Source of the DNA: Lachnospiraceae bacterium UBA7589
Lineage (GTDB): Bacteria; Bacillota; Clostridia; Lachnospirales; Lachnospiraceae
Assembly (NCBI GenBank): GCA_002476495.1
Contig: DLKL01000018.1
Span: 52,475-92,027, forward strand
Length of the DNA: 39,553 bases
Direction: 5' to 3'
Made by a program: the position numbers and the translations under genes. Below, one piece after another: positions 15,297-23,364 of this stretch (its first letter is position 1; each line of letters starts with the position of its first letter). The notes under the pieces were generated by a model. That model searched no databases. It was not told where the DNA came from and saw only the letters and a program-made list of their open reading frames with translations.

Positions 15297-16301
15297 CTAA
15301 TGTCTGAATCTGAATACCTGATCCAGCATCCTAAGAGTTTTAAAATTACCCTTGGCTGTAATCTCCCCTGACATAAATCCTTTCTGGAAGGTCATTTTTC
15401 CGGCAATGATATCCCTGATAAGGTCACTTCCTGCCCTGAGCTTAACATCAGCATCACGGTCATTTCCGTATTCACATACCAGCTCGGAGCCTACGTTTAT
15501 GATAAGATTCTTGCCAATATCAGAAATAACCATAACATATGTTGCTGAAAAATCCTTTTCCGGGTAATAATGTGTGGAAAAGCCTTTTACAATATCGTCC
15601 TCATAATCGTCACCGGAATCATCTGCATCATCCCCCAGCATCTGCTTAAACATGGCAGCCAGCTCCTCTATGTCTTCTTTTTGTTTTTTTACATATCCGT
15701 CATCCGCTACAAATTTGGATAACTGTTCGCTTTCCTGAGGTGTAAGGTTAATTCCCCTGGTCTTAATTATGTTATTTTTCACAGCCGTATTGCTGGTTGG
15801 CAGCTTCACGGTTCTTTGATTAATGCTACGATACAAATCCTCTGCCTTTTTTTCAATAAGTGCAAGATATGCAGAATTTTTCTCAAGAACCTCCTGGTTT
15901 TCCACATATGTGGCAAGCCCATTCAGGGATATGCCTCCCAACACGTCCCAGGCTCTTCTAAGAGACAGCTCACAATCCTGCTCCCCATAGGCAGTCGCAA
16001 CTACAACAGGCATCATATAAAGACCTGATATTTTTTTCTTGTCTCCATAGAGCCAGCACATATCAAGAAACTGCTGCATATATCCGCCTATCCCAAACCA
16101 TTCAACACTTGAAGCAAGGACAACTCCGTCACAATCCTTGAGAGTATTTGGCAATGTAGCAATACCTGCTTTATCCTCATACATATTGTATCTTTTTACA
16201 TCGACCCTGAGTTCCTCCAGCACCTGCACAAACTTATCTATAACAAACAATGTAGGGTCCTCAAGAAGACCTCTTCCCCCATAGTAAATATTAACCTTCA
16301 A
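15297..16301 (-). CDS. Flavodoxin-like reductase fused to SCP2 domain
   Basis: A 334-residue soluble fusion. Residues ~1-165 have an NADPH-dependent FMN reductase/flavodoxin fold: MKVNIYYGGRG strand and loop, then CDGVVLASSVEWFGIGGYMQQFLDMC, where family members bind flavin and form the dimer. A helical, acidic linker spans ~170-235. The C-terminal ~100 residues match an SCP2 sterol-carrier-like domain, with LRAGSDLIRDIIAGKMTFQKGFMSGEITAKGN as its core; SCP2 domains bind hydrophobic ligands. I choose TTG 16301, because GAGG (16313-16310) lies eight bases upstream; an in-frame GTG at 16308-16310 overlaps that site. The gene has its own promoter and leads into dnaX 24 bases later. Substrate unknown. 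Confidence 0.82.
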   Translation of the reverse strand: MKVNIYYGGRGLLEDPTLFVIDKFVQVLEELRVDVKRYNMYEDKAGIATLPNTLKDCDGVVLASSVEWFGIGGYMQQFLDMCWLYGDKKKISGLYMMPVVVATAYGEQDCELSLRRAWDVLGGISLNGLATYVENQEVLEKNSAYLALIEKKAEDLYRSINQRTVKLPTSNTAVKNNIIKTRGINLTPQESEQLSKFVADDGYVKKQKEDIEELAAMFKQMLGDDADDSGDDYEDDIVKGFSTHYYPEKDFSATYVMVISDIGKNLIINVGSELVCEYGNDRDADVKLRAGSDLIRDIIAGKMTFQKGFMSGEITAKGNFKTLRMLDQVFRFRH

Positions 16302-16346
16302 TGTATTCACCTCTATCCCGTTTCCATACTAGATACACATAAAGGT

Positions 16347-16375
16347 ATTTTACCAAAAAAAGTAGAGAATTACAA
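16347..16375 (-). promoter_or_regulatory. Sigma-A type promoter of the flavodoxin-SCP2/dnaX unit
   Basis: On the minus strand TTGTAA (plus 16370-16375), a 17-base spacer and TAAAAT (plus 16347-16352) precede the TTG start by 45 bases. It sits in the 95-base gap after the Tad operon. No strong terminator is seen in that gap, so some read-through from the Tad genes is possible. Confidence 0.6.
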
Positions 16376-16405
16376 TGTAGATAGGCGAAAATGTTTTATT
16401 CAGCC

Positions 16406-17191
16406 TTATGTGATTCTTATAATGATTACAAGGAGCACACTCAAAATAACAATAGCCACACATATTGCAGCCCGTTCCGCTTTTTTTCTGAAAATCCACT
16501 TTGTATTGTCCCGGTTATGGTCAGGCAGTTCCCGGCAGCTTAAACTTTTTTCACTTGTTTTTTCATTGTCACAGGCAATTTCCGCCATGTATTCTTCTTT
16601 AATCATTTCATCCCCGGAAAAAAAAGACAGCCCTCCGGAACATTCATTTTTATATGTCCCTAAAGCCATCCGTCTCGACCCCCTTCCCACAAAATACTCA
16701 TAGGTTTTATACAAAAAATCTACTCCTTCTGTATCCCTGTGGTCAAATTTTCTCATAATATATTCTAAAAGACCCTTTATCTGAAAGCCCGTATTAATTC
16801 CATATCCCGGTACATACAGGAAGTATATACATCGTTTTTCCATGTCATATAGTATATATTCTTCGCTAATAACCATATCCTCCCCGGAAAGCAGATGTGC
16901 ATTAAGACATTTTTCCACTTCCTCAAGCAATGCCAGCAATGATTTTAAAAAAGTCCCCTGTGGTTTTATATTTTCAAATACCTGTGCGAGGCTGACACAG
17001 CCCGTAACCTCATACCTGAGAAATATTTTTCCATCCAATCCAAGCTGCACCGGATTAATAATACCCTTTATCTTATTCTCCGTAATCATCCGTATTTTAT
17101 AATAATCTCCCCTTTCCCATACATCCCATTCTGTTCCCAAAGGGATATCAATATAATTATATACACCGCTACTCCTGTAATATATCTCCAT
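16406..17191 (-). CDS. DUF6382 protein with C-terminal membrane anchor, end of Tad operon
   Basis: A 261-residue protein. Residues ~1-180 match the DUF6382 pattern: an N-terminal beta stretch (YKIRMITENKIKGIINPVQL), YEVTGCVSLAQVFENI, a helical bundle with the VISEEYILYD strand, and YLYVPGY-type and LLEYIMRKFDHRD segments. A variable linker leads to a single membrane segment at ~239-258, so the main domain faces the cytoplasm. There is no FHA domain, unlike the relative at 1006-2532. The ATG lies 23 bases inside the upstream TadE-like gene, with GGAGG ten bases before it, so it is surely cotranscribed with the pilus genes. A cytoplasmic regulator or scaffold of pilus assembly is the natural inference; no biochemical role is known to me. 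Confidence 0.85.
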   Translation of the reverse strand: MEIYYRSSGVYNYIDIPLGTEWDVWERGDYYKIRMITENKIKGIINPVQLGLDGKIFLRYEVTGCVSLAQVFENIKPQGTFLKSLLALLEEVEKCLNAHLLSGEDMVISEEYILYDMEKRCIYFLYVPGYGINTGFQIKGLLEYIMRKFDHRDTEGVDFLYKTYEYFVGRGSRRMALGTYKNECSGGLSFFSGDEMIKEEYMAEIACDNEKTSEKSLSCRELPDHNRDNTKWIFRKKAERAAICVAIVILSVLLVIIIRIT

Positions 17192-17411
17192 ATAGCTGCC
17201 ACCTCCAAAGTCTGTCTTTAGCCTCTCCGTATATCATTTCCTCACTTGCCACAAATAAGTCTGTATTCTCGTCACATTGCCGTTTCCCTTGTGGCTTACA
17301 GCCTACAAAAATCTGTATTATCATAACTATTATAAAGAATACAACAGGTATAACAAGGCTTGTCTCTACCACCCCGCTTCCTCTGTTATTTAATCCACAC
17401 ATCTTTTGCAC
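17169..17411 (-). CDS. Short TadE-like pseudopilin
   Basis: An 80-residue pilin-like protein. The N-terminus reads NRG-SGVVETSLVIPVVFFIIVMII: Gly 11 before Ser, with Glu at +5 (residue 16), then one hydrophobic segment. This is the class III prepilin cleavage pattern shared by the Flp1 and TadE genes here. The mature part is very short (~45 residues after the membrane helix), shorter than usual for TadE. I choose GTG 17411: AGGAGG lies nine bases upstream, whereas the ATG at 17402 is 18 bases away. The ribosome binding site and first 22 bases lie inside the upstream TadE gene, and the 3' end overlaps the DUF6382 gene. Probably a minor pilin or assembly factor. Confidence 0.82.
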   Translation of the reverse strand: MQKMCGLNNRGSGVVETSLVIPVVFFIIVMIIQIFVGCKPQGKRQCDENTDLFVASEEMIYGEAKDRLWRWQLYGDILQE

Positions 17412-18139
17412 TTCTTTATTCCTCCTACTTCCTCAAGCTTTACCCTGTATACCGTACGTTTTAACCCTGTACAGCTGCCCTTGCTGTGATATCTGCTGCC
17501 CTGTTTTGTGATAATTACCATATTTCCGCAGATGCTGCCGCAATATTCACAGGCTGTATATCCCATGTTTTCTGCCCTTTTCAGGGTTACAATTATCGTA
17601 GACAGATTAAGATGTGTACACAATCTGGTGCTGTGATACGCCTCTTTATTGTCCGTTATGTATACATATATGCTATTCCCATCTCTTTCCTCTACGTTTA
17701 TAGAAGAATTTCCCCTGTAATATCTTTGCCGTATATTTACATTCTTGTCATAGGCAAGTTCAGGAAGAAAGGGCATTGATACCTTTAATGTGTAGTTGAT
17801 TCTCAGGGTAAAATAATTATCCTCCTCATTCAGGCTGCTTCCCAGAAAATTAATTCCTTCTACTCCTCCGTCTACATATTTTTCAATGCGGGTATCATCT
17901 GCAAAATTTTCAAAATATACCTCAGGCACAAAAATTCCGGTATTATTTAAATATCCCATCTGAGCTATATATTCTGCTGTTTTTACACCACTCTTATAGA
18001 TTTCGTTTTCTACCATTTTTATCACAAGAATGTGATATAAAGCCAGCATAAAAAATATAAACAAAGGCATAATAAGAGTAGCTTCGACAACTGTGCTTCC
18101 TCTGTTTTTTTCCACTTTATTCTTCTTTTTAGTCTTCAT
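17390..18139 (-). CDS. TadE-like pseudopilin with duplicated His/Cys module
   Basis: A 249-residue protein with a basic N-terminus, then NRG-STVVEATLIMPLFIF: predicted prepilin cleavage after Gly 14, Glu at +5 (residue 19) and a membrane helix at ~21-41. Residues ~45-150 form a TadE-like external domain. The C-terminus holds two copies of one ~40-residue module: residues 159-200 (H169, C174, C197, C200) and 208-247 (H218, C223, C244, C247). Each runs VxIT...YH-x4/5-C...C-x2-C. A similar YH-x-C...C-x2-C pattern is known at the ends of some secreted nucleases, with metal binding likely; DNA binding is possible. Such a tail is unusual on a pilin. It follows a structured RNA segment by about 40 bases. 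Confidence 0.85.
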   Translation of the reverse strand: MKTKKKNKVEKNRGSTVVEATLIMPLFIFFMLALYHILVIKMVENEIYKSGVKTAEYIAQMGYLNNTGIFVPEVYFENFADDTRIEKYVDGGVEGINFLGSSLNEEDNYFTLRINYTLKVSMPFLPELAYDKNVNIRQRYYRGNSSINVEERDGNSIYVYITDNKEAYHSTRLCTHLNLSTIIVTLKRAENMGYTACEYCGSICGNMVIITKQGSRYHSKGSCTGLKRTVYRVKLEEVGGIKKCKRCVD

Positions 18140-18179
18140 ACCTCTTCATCTCCTGATATAAATTCATATATTATAGGTT

Positions 18180-18267
18180 TTAATGTCCTCTATTCCCGGG
18201 CTTGTAGCCCATGGTCTGCACCTGGAGAGGGTTTTATCTTAATCCGGCTGGGAACAGAGAACATTAA
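18180..18267 (-). ncRNA. Candidate structured RNA element inside the Tad operon
   Basis: Arms 18181-18197 and 18250-18266 pair over 17 bp (18 with one more flanking pair) around a 52-base centre. In minus-strand RNA, the sense of the operon, the only non-Watson-Crick pairs are two G-U wobbles; in plus-strand RNA the same positions would be C-A mismatches. That asymmetry argues for a folded transcript of the Tad operon. The centre has a CCAGGU/ACCAUGG hairpin and a GGCU/AGCC hairpin. A CCCUCU segment could pair instead with AGAGG of the right arm. It fills the 140-base gap between the DUF5702 and TadE genes. No known class recognised. Confidence 0.55.
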
Positions 18268-18279
18268 GACATACAATAA

Positions 18280-19764
18280 TCAATACCCTGTTGTCATATT
18301 GTAGCTTATATATTCATCACCATATTTCACCCTGTAATTAACTGATAATTCCATGCCACTTTTGACTATGTCTATATCTTCTCCGTTTTTTCCGGCATTT
18401 AGCTGGATAATATCAAGCATACGCAAATGTAAAGTCTCCTCCGGGGTAAGGGCCATGAGAACAGTAAGATAATCCTCATATGTAAGTCCATTTTCTGCTT
18501 CTTTGCATTCTCCATACATGCTGTTACAAAGGTCTGACAAATCGGTTACCCAGTTACCGCTGTTTTTTTTAAAGGCAAGCTTTTTTCCCGTAAGCAGTCC
18601 CCTTATTTCAGCCAGTCCTTCCACATATGCCCAGCACCCTCCTATAAGGTGCTTAAGTATCGGTTCAGGTACTCCTGTTGTAAGGGAAATCGGAACAGAA
18701 ATATTGCGTATTTTTCCAAGCTTTTCCGTTGATGACATAAGATAAGAATAATTAACCGGAAGCCTTATACCCGCTATTTTGGTTATTACACCTTCCAGAT
18801 TTTTATAATCACTTTCCCTGCCACATATCAGATATTCTCTTTCATACACAAATACAGAGTTTTCCTGTAGTTTATCTGTAGCACAGTTAAATACCTTATT
18901 TGCATAGAATATTCCCAAGGCTCCATTAACAACATCATCACCCCATCCACCACAGGAATCCAGCTCACTTCGAAATCCCTCATAATCATCAAATTTACAA
19001 TTAATTTTAAACTCAGGCTTAGTATTTCCCCCCGATATCATGGATGGCAGACCCGATTTGTTGCATGTACTTCCACTGACATCCATCCCTTCCGGAATAA
19101 CAAAATACAATATTCCCAGCTTGTCTACATTGGTGGTTACATTTCTTGGATCCTCGGCACGGGACAACAGGGTTACATCTGTTTCTGATTCATAATTCTC
19201 ATTTTCCTCGCTATTTTCCATTCTTCCATTATTGCCCGGGGTTGTTTTGCTTTTCTCCCTGTCTGCCGTCTCATCTGTAAATTTGCTATGTGAATCCTCT
19301 TCCAGTTGATTTTCAAGCTCTGTGGACAAAGTTCCGTCATCTCCTCCTGTTGAATCAAGTATTGCATCTGCTCCGGATTCTACAGCAGCATAAACCATGT
19401 ATCCTGCAATCTGTTCTTTGAATCCGGCACAGCTGTTATCAACAGGTGTAACATAATCTGTTATAGCTGCTTCCTCTACTACAAATTTCTTTCCCAGATT
19501 GCCTTGCAGCTCTGTTTCCATCTGCTTTTCAAGAGCTCCCTCTCCCTTTCCCTGACAATTAAGGTCAAAGAGAAGAATATGGTAGTTATCAAATACATAT
19601 CTGTTATATTCCGAACGTACATTGGATAAAGCAATTCTTCCACACATGGCCACCTTCTGCCTTGCCGAGTACAAATTCAATATTTTTCCAATTGTAGTAA
19701 AAACCAACAGCATAGAGCTAATTATAAGACATATAAAAATTGTCACTTTCCCTTTGTTGCCCAT
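18280..19764 (-). CDS. DUF5702-like Tad-associated protein
   Basis: A 494-residue protein with a short basic start and one membrane segment (residues ~8-27), then a long extracytoplasmic region. The stretch ALSNVRSEYNRYVFDNYHILLFDLN near residue 45 matches the pattern I know from DUF5702 proteins found in Tad loci of Lachnospiraceae. Residues ~150-205 are a Ser/Thr/Glu-rich low-complexity linker. The C-terminal half contains several Cys and conserved-looking GGCWAYVEGLAEIRGLL and LMALTPEETLHLRMLDIIQLN segments, typical of the family's second domain. There is no G^xxxxE pilin motif, so it is probably an anchored scaffold rather than a processed pilin. ATG 19764 follows GGGAG by six to eight bases. 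It lies 36 bases after the Flp1 pilin gene. Confidence 0.8.
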   Translation of the reverse strand: MGNKGKVTIFICLIISSMLLVFTTIGKILNLYSARQKVAMCGRIALSNVRSEYNRYVFDNYHILLFDLNCQGKGEGALEKQMETELQGNLGKKFVVEEAAITDYVTPVDNSCAGFKEQIAGYMVYAAVESGADAILDSTGGDDGTLSTELENQLEEDSHSKFTDETADREKSKTTPGNNGRMENSEENENYESETDVTLLSRAEDPRNVTTNVDKLGILYFVIPEGMDVSGSTCNKSGLPSMISGGNTKPEFKINCKFDDYEGFRSELDSCGGWGDDVVNGALGIFYANKVFNCATDKLQENSVFVYEREYLICGRESDYKNLEGVITKIAGIRLPVNYSYLMSSTEKLGKIRNISVPISLTTGVPEPILKHLIGGCWAYVEGLAEIRGLLTGKKLAFKKNSGNWVTDLSDLCNSMYGECKEAENGLTYEDYLTVLMALTPEETLHLRMLDIIQLNAGKNGEDIDIVKSGMELSVNYRVKYGDEYISYNMTTGY

Positions 19765-19800
19765 ATTCTTCTCCCTTCCACACCTTATTTACTCAGGTAC

Positions 19801-19965
19801 TTAATATATTTTTTTTGCATCCTTGTTTATGGAATGCCATATATTATCAACCAGATCCTCTATCTGATCCTTAAAAATAGCTACCATAGAAATCAATACG
19901 ACGATAATAAGAATTATTTCAACAACTCCCATACCATCCTCTTCTCTGAAAAATCTTTTTATCAT
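19801..19965 (-). CDS. Flp1-type small pilin (54 residues)
   Basis: A short gene running from ATG 19965-19963 to TAA 19803-19801, with GGGAGG nine bases upstream. The product begins MIKRFFREEDG and continues MGVVEIILIIVVLISMV. Cleavage after Gly 11 leaves Met at +1 and Glu at +5 (residue 16), then a hydrophobic helix and a short polar tail ending in KKIY. This is the architecture of the type IVb Flp major pilin: a tiny prepilin with almost no globular part. It sits between tadC and the DUF5702 gene, as the major pilin would. It is the likely main filament subunit of this Tad system. An Alu-sized coincidence is unlikely because start, ribosome site, motif and context all agree. Confidence 0.88.
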   Translation of the reverse strand: MIKRFFREEDGMGVVEIILIIVVLISMVAIFKDQIEDLVDNIWHSINKDAKKIY

Positions 19966-19979
19966 ACTCGTTATCCTCC

Positions 19980-21401
19980 CTATAGTTCTAAAAAACCCGG
20001 GACAAGGATTATCAGCATTACTGCGAGTAAAAGCATAATCATTGGAAATGTAAGCCTTGTGGAGGCTTCTTCTCCTCTTTTTTTTGCATTTTCCCTGCGT
20101 GCCTCAAATACCAGCCATGCCTCTTCTCTCATGGAGTCCGGCAGATTGCTGTTGCCCCCTTTTATATTACCTGCTACCTTATTCATCAGCCTGACATATT
20201 CAGGCAGATGCAATCTTTCTCCCAATTCCCTGTATACCCGTCCTTCTTCCATTCCTGAAGCAATCTGATTAAGCGAATATTGAATTTCACCCTTAAGTAA
20301 TGAATCCACCTTGTCCGATGTAAGGCAGGCTAATGCATTTTTGACAGTTATACCTGTTTGCAATAAAAGATATAGCTTATTGACAAAAAGGGGATATTGA
20401 AGAAGCAACATATCATCTCTCTTTTTTGTTTCCTTCTTTATTCCCTCCCGGCGTATAGCCAGAACACAAATGCATACTATTATACCTATTTCAAAAATTC
20501 CTTTCCCCTTAACCTTTTTCCCATTATCAAGGGATATGCTAATTCCATCTATATTTTGGGGAATGAAAAAACCTTTTTCGTCCCTGGAATTTTTCTCAAG
20601 GGAAACCAGAGTCTCCTTAACGCAGTCAACAGTGCTTTTTTCACTTTGCTCTTTACCCGGGCAAAATACAAATTGCCTTTCAAAGACAGAATCCATATAA
20701 TGTAATGTGGCAGTTACAGTAACCTTTTCAGGCGAGCTTATGTTCTCTGTCAGCAGCCTTCCACCGGAGGTTATAAGCATTGGGTTATCTGATTGCCAGG
20801 ATATCTGAAATATTCCTTCCGGATCCTCTGTAGGGAAATACAAATCATGCTCAATACATTCAGCACTTTTATTCTCACCATACACACTTTCCTCCAACCA
20901 GGAAAAAACCTCCCGGGCCTTTGCCGCAATTTCCTCGGGAGAATATTCAACAGGGGCTACAGCCAATGAATATTGCTCCGTATTTTCTCCGGTATCAAGA
21001 TTGATTACATATTTTTCTTCATATCCTCCGTATCCATCTCTTACAATTTCAATATTGTCCTTTTGTGCTTCTACTACATCCCTAAGACCGATTAATCCGG
21101 ATAAAAGATTGAAGATAAACAGTATTCCCAAAGTCAATGCAAAGCCCTTTGCATACCAGTTTTTTTCCATTTCTTCAAGCCTGTTCTGAGAGGCCACATG
21201 ACATTTTCTTAAACTTTTTTGTATGTCTCCTTTTTTCTTTTTTTTGCCATATTGCTCCCATAACAGTTCACCCATTCCATAAAACAAACCGGTTATACAG
21301 GTAATTGCTCCTCCCTTGTTCTTGTATTTGCTGAAGTGTTTTCTGCTCAAAACGGCAAGCATTATATAGATTAAAATTAAAGCTACATTTATAATAAACA
21401 C
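19980..21401 (-). CDS. tadC: TadC-like inner-membrane platform protein with Ig-like insertion
   Basis: A 473-residue protein. The C-terminal ~140 residues (330-473) are a type II secretion F domain: LLQYPLFVNKLYLLLQTGITVKNAL, the NLPDSMREEAW segment, ARRENAKKRGEEASTRLTFPMIMLLL and a final membrane helix. This is the TadC part, which with TadB forms the platform for pilin polymerisation. Membrane segments also lie at ~3-18, 86-105 and 303-316. Between the second and third is a ~197-residue loop outside the cell. In it, residues ~184-246 (LYFPT...ISWQSDNPMLITSGGRLL...VTVTATL) look like a bacterial Ig-like domain. TadC proteins normally lack this. It follows tadB by two bases. Confidence 0.82.
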   Translation of the reverse strand: MFIINVALILIYIMLAVLSRKHFSKYKNKGGAITCITGLFYGMGELLWEQYGKKKKKGDIQKSLRKCHVASQNRLEEMEKNWYAKGFALTLGILFIFNLLSGLIGLRDVVEAQKDNIEIVRDGYGGYEEKYVINLDTGENTEQYSLAVAPVEYSPEEIAAKAREVFSWLEESVYGENKSAECIEHDLYFPTEDPEGIFQISWQSDNPMLITSGGRLLTENISSPEKVTVTATLHYMDSVFERQFVFCPGKEQSEKSTVDCVKETLVSLEKNSRDEKGFFIPQNIDGISISLDNGKKVKGKGIFEIGIIVCICVLAIRREGIKKETKKRDDMLLLQYPLFVNKLYLLLQTGITVKNALACLTSDKVDSLLKGEIQYSLNQIASGMEEGRVYRELGERLHLPEYVRLMNKVAGNIKGGNSNLPDSMREEAWLVFEARRENAKKRGEEASTRLTFPMIMLLLAVMLIILVPGFLEL

Positions 21402-21403
21402 CC

Positions 21404-22138
21404 TTACACCTCTATTCTCACAATTTTGTTAATCCATAGCGTTGCAGCCAGTATAATTACAACTCCCATGGTCATCACAATCTTTCCCGGAAGGGAATAA
21501 TACAAAATATCCATATATGATCTATTCACAAGCCTCATATATAAAATAATCATTATCGGAGACAGAAGCATTATTTTCCCCTCAAGCCTTTTTGCCGCTA
21601 TAAGGGTTTCTATTTCCTTTTCTACCATACTTTTCTCCCGATAGTTTTCTTCAGTTGCCTTTATTACACTTATAATATTTCCTCCAAACCTTTTTGAAAG
21701 TTGTATGAGCTCCCCAAAGTCACGGATTTCCTTTACCTCACATTGCTCTCCGAATTCCAGAAGCATTTGTTCAAGAGAATAATTTAATTCCAGTCCATTA
21801 GTTATCCTTTTAAGTCCTTCCGATATTACACCGGTTCCGGGAGCAGCCTCATACTGATTAAGTCCCTGTACAAAAGCACCTTCAAGAGAATAACCGGCCT
21901 CAAGGCAGGCGGAAACATAATATATAAAGTCAACAAATTCCTCTCTTATTCTTTTTTTTGTGGAAAGAATATATGTCCTCTTTTCTTCCATCCACATAAT
22001 CACTCCACATGGGCTCATTAAAATACAAGCATATAATTTGTTATAGAATACATATCCCAGAATCATGCACAGAGCCGCTGCCTTTAATGCTGTAAACACA
22101 ATCCACTTTTTCTTTGGGTGGTATAAGCTATGCTCCAT
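21404..22138 (-). CDS. tadB: TadB-like platform protein (type II secretion F domain)
   Basis: A 244-residue membrane protein with an N-terminal pair of hydrophobic segments (~12-32 and 34-50), a cytoplasmic T2SF domain (residues ~60-190, with SACLEAGYSLEGAFVQGL, LELNYSLEQMLLEFGEQ and LSKRFGGNIISVIKATEENYREK) and further membrane helices at ~192-210 and 218-237. It pairs with TadC to form the platform that couples the TadA ATPase to pilus growth. Its start overlaps the end of tadA by 11 bases, and tadC begins two bases after its stop, so translation is coupled across the three genes. The SKRFGGNI motif is characteristic of TadB. Confidence 0.9.
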   Translation of the reverse strand: MEHSLYHPKKKWIVFTALKAAALCMILGYVFYNKLYACILMSPCGVIMWMEEKRTYILSTKKRIREEFVDFIYYVSACLEAGYSLEGAFVQGLNQYEAAPGTGVISEGLKRITNGLELNYSLEQMLLEFGEQCEVKEIRDFGELIQLSKRFGGNIISVIKATEENYREKSMVEKEIETLIAAKRLEGKIMLLSPIMIILYMRLVNRSYMDILYYSLPGKIVMTMGVVIILAATLWINKIVRIEV

Positions 22139-23363
22139 TTATAACCTCCTTATATATCTCCAGCATTCCCCAGGCTGCAAGCTTGTCAATATGCATAAGA
22201 TCATTAATCTTTGTAAATCTTCCGCAAATCCTTCCGTTTATGCTTTCCGTCTCTACAAATTCAAAAAGGGTACTGATTTCTATATCATTTTCTTTCATTC
22301 CTATCACCTCATTTACACTTAAAACCTTTCTGCTTCCGTCCCTGAGTCTTCCCAGATGGACAATGATATCCACTCCGGAGGCAATCTGCTGTTTTACAGC
22401 CTTAAGGGGAATATCCACTCCTGTAAGAACCATGGTTTCCAGACGACTTAACATATCCCTGGCTGAATTGCTGTGTCCTGTGCTTATACTGCCGTCATGC
22501 CCGGTATTCATAGCTGCAAGCATATCTATCGCTGCCGCATCTCTCACCTCTCCTACAATAATTCTGTCAGGTCTCATTCTGAGGCTGGTTTTAATCAAAT
22601 CTCTTATGGATATGGCATTTTTCCCTTCCAGATTTTCTGTTCTTGCTTCAAGCCTCACAAGATTAGGAAGATTATGCAGCTGTAATTCAGCCGAATCTTC
22701 AATAGTTATTATTCTTTCCTCACTGGGGATAAAATCTGACAATGCATTTAGAAATGTGGTTTTGCCTGAACCGGTACCACCTGAAATAAAAATGTTATAT
22801 CTGGATCTGACAAGCAGCTCCATAAGTTTGGACAGGGTAGAATCAATCGAGCATAGTTCCTGAAGCCTTTTCATATCTATTTTTTCCTTAGGAAATCTTC
22901 GCAATGTAAGTGTTGCACCATCTAAGGCAACCGGCGGTACAACTATGTTTACCCTGGTTCCGTCCTTTAGCCTGGCATCCACTATAGGCTCTCTGTCGTT
23001 AATACGTCTGTTACAGTCTGCCACCATCTGCTGGATAATGGAATTAAGTTTTTCTTCACTTTCAAAATGAGACGCGGTTTTATAAATATGTCCCTGCCTT
23101 TCAACAAAAATGTTATTACAGCCGTTGACCATTATTTCCGTTATATCTTCATCCTGTATATATTCCGTTAATATATCCCATCTTCTCAGGGAATTGAACA
23201 ATTCATTTTTTATGCTGACCTTCTCCTTAAGAGGAATATATGTCCTTTTACCTTCCTCAAGAATACAGCTGTCTATTAACCTTTCAACCTCCCCATCCTC
23301 CATTTTCTCTGTCATATCCATACCGGACATAACCTGTTGTCTTATAGCATCCTTTATTCCCAT
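22128..23363 (-). CDS. tadA: TadA/CpaF-type secretion ATPase
   Basis: A 411-residue hexameric ATPase powering Flp pilus assembly at the cytoplasmic face. N-terminal residues ~1-170 carry the CpaF-type domain with DITEIMVNGCNNIFVERQG. Walker A is GGTGSGKTT at 195-203; the Asp box and Walker B follow as RIITIEDSAELQL and RIIVGEVRDAAAIDML; the His box appears as NTGHDGSISTGHSNSARDMLSRLE. All catalytic elements look intact. The gene starts one base after the stop of the TadZ-like gene and overlaps tadB by 11 bases. It is the most clearly conserved member of the locus and identifies the system as Tad rather than type IVa. Confidence 0.96.
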   Translation of the reverse strand: MGIKDAIRQQVMSGMDMTEKMEDGEVERLIDSCILEEGKRTYIPLKEKVSIKNELFNSLRRWDILTEYIQDEDITEIMVNGCNNIFVERQGHIYKTASHFESEEKLNSIIQQMVADCNRRINDREPIVDARLKDGTRVNIVVPPVALDGATLTLRRFPKEKIDMKRLQELCSIDSTLSKLMELLVRSRYNIFISGGTGSGKTTFLNALSDFIPSEERIITIEDSAELQLHNLPNLVRLEARTENLEGKNAISIRDLIKTSLRMRPDRIIVGEVRDAAAIDMLAAMNTGHDGSISTGHSNSARDMLSRLETMVLTGVDIPLKAVKQQIASGVDIIVHLGRLRDGSRKVLSVNEVIGMKENDIEISTLFEFVETESINGRICGRFTKINDLMHIDKLAAWGMLEIYKEVINGA

Positions 23364-23364
23364 A

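Noticed and set aside
18180..18267. Twister or c-di-GMP riboswitch identity for the Tad-operon RNA
   Set aside because: The conserved cores I know for these classes are not found in it, so I leave it as an unknown structured element.
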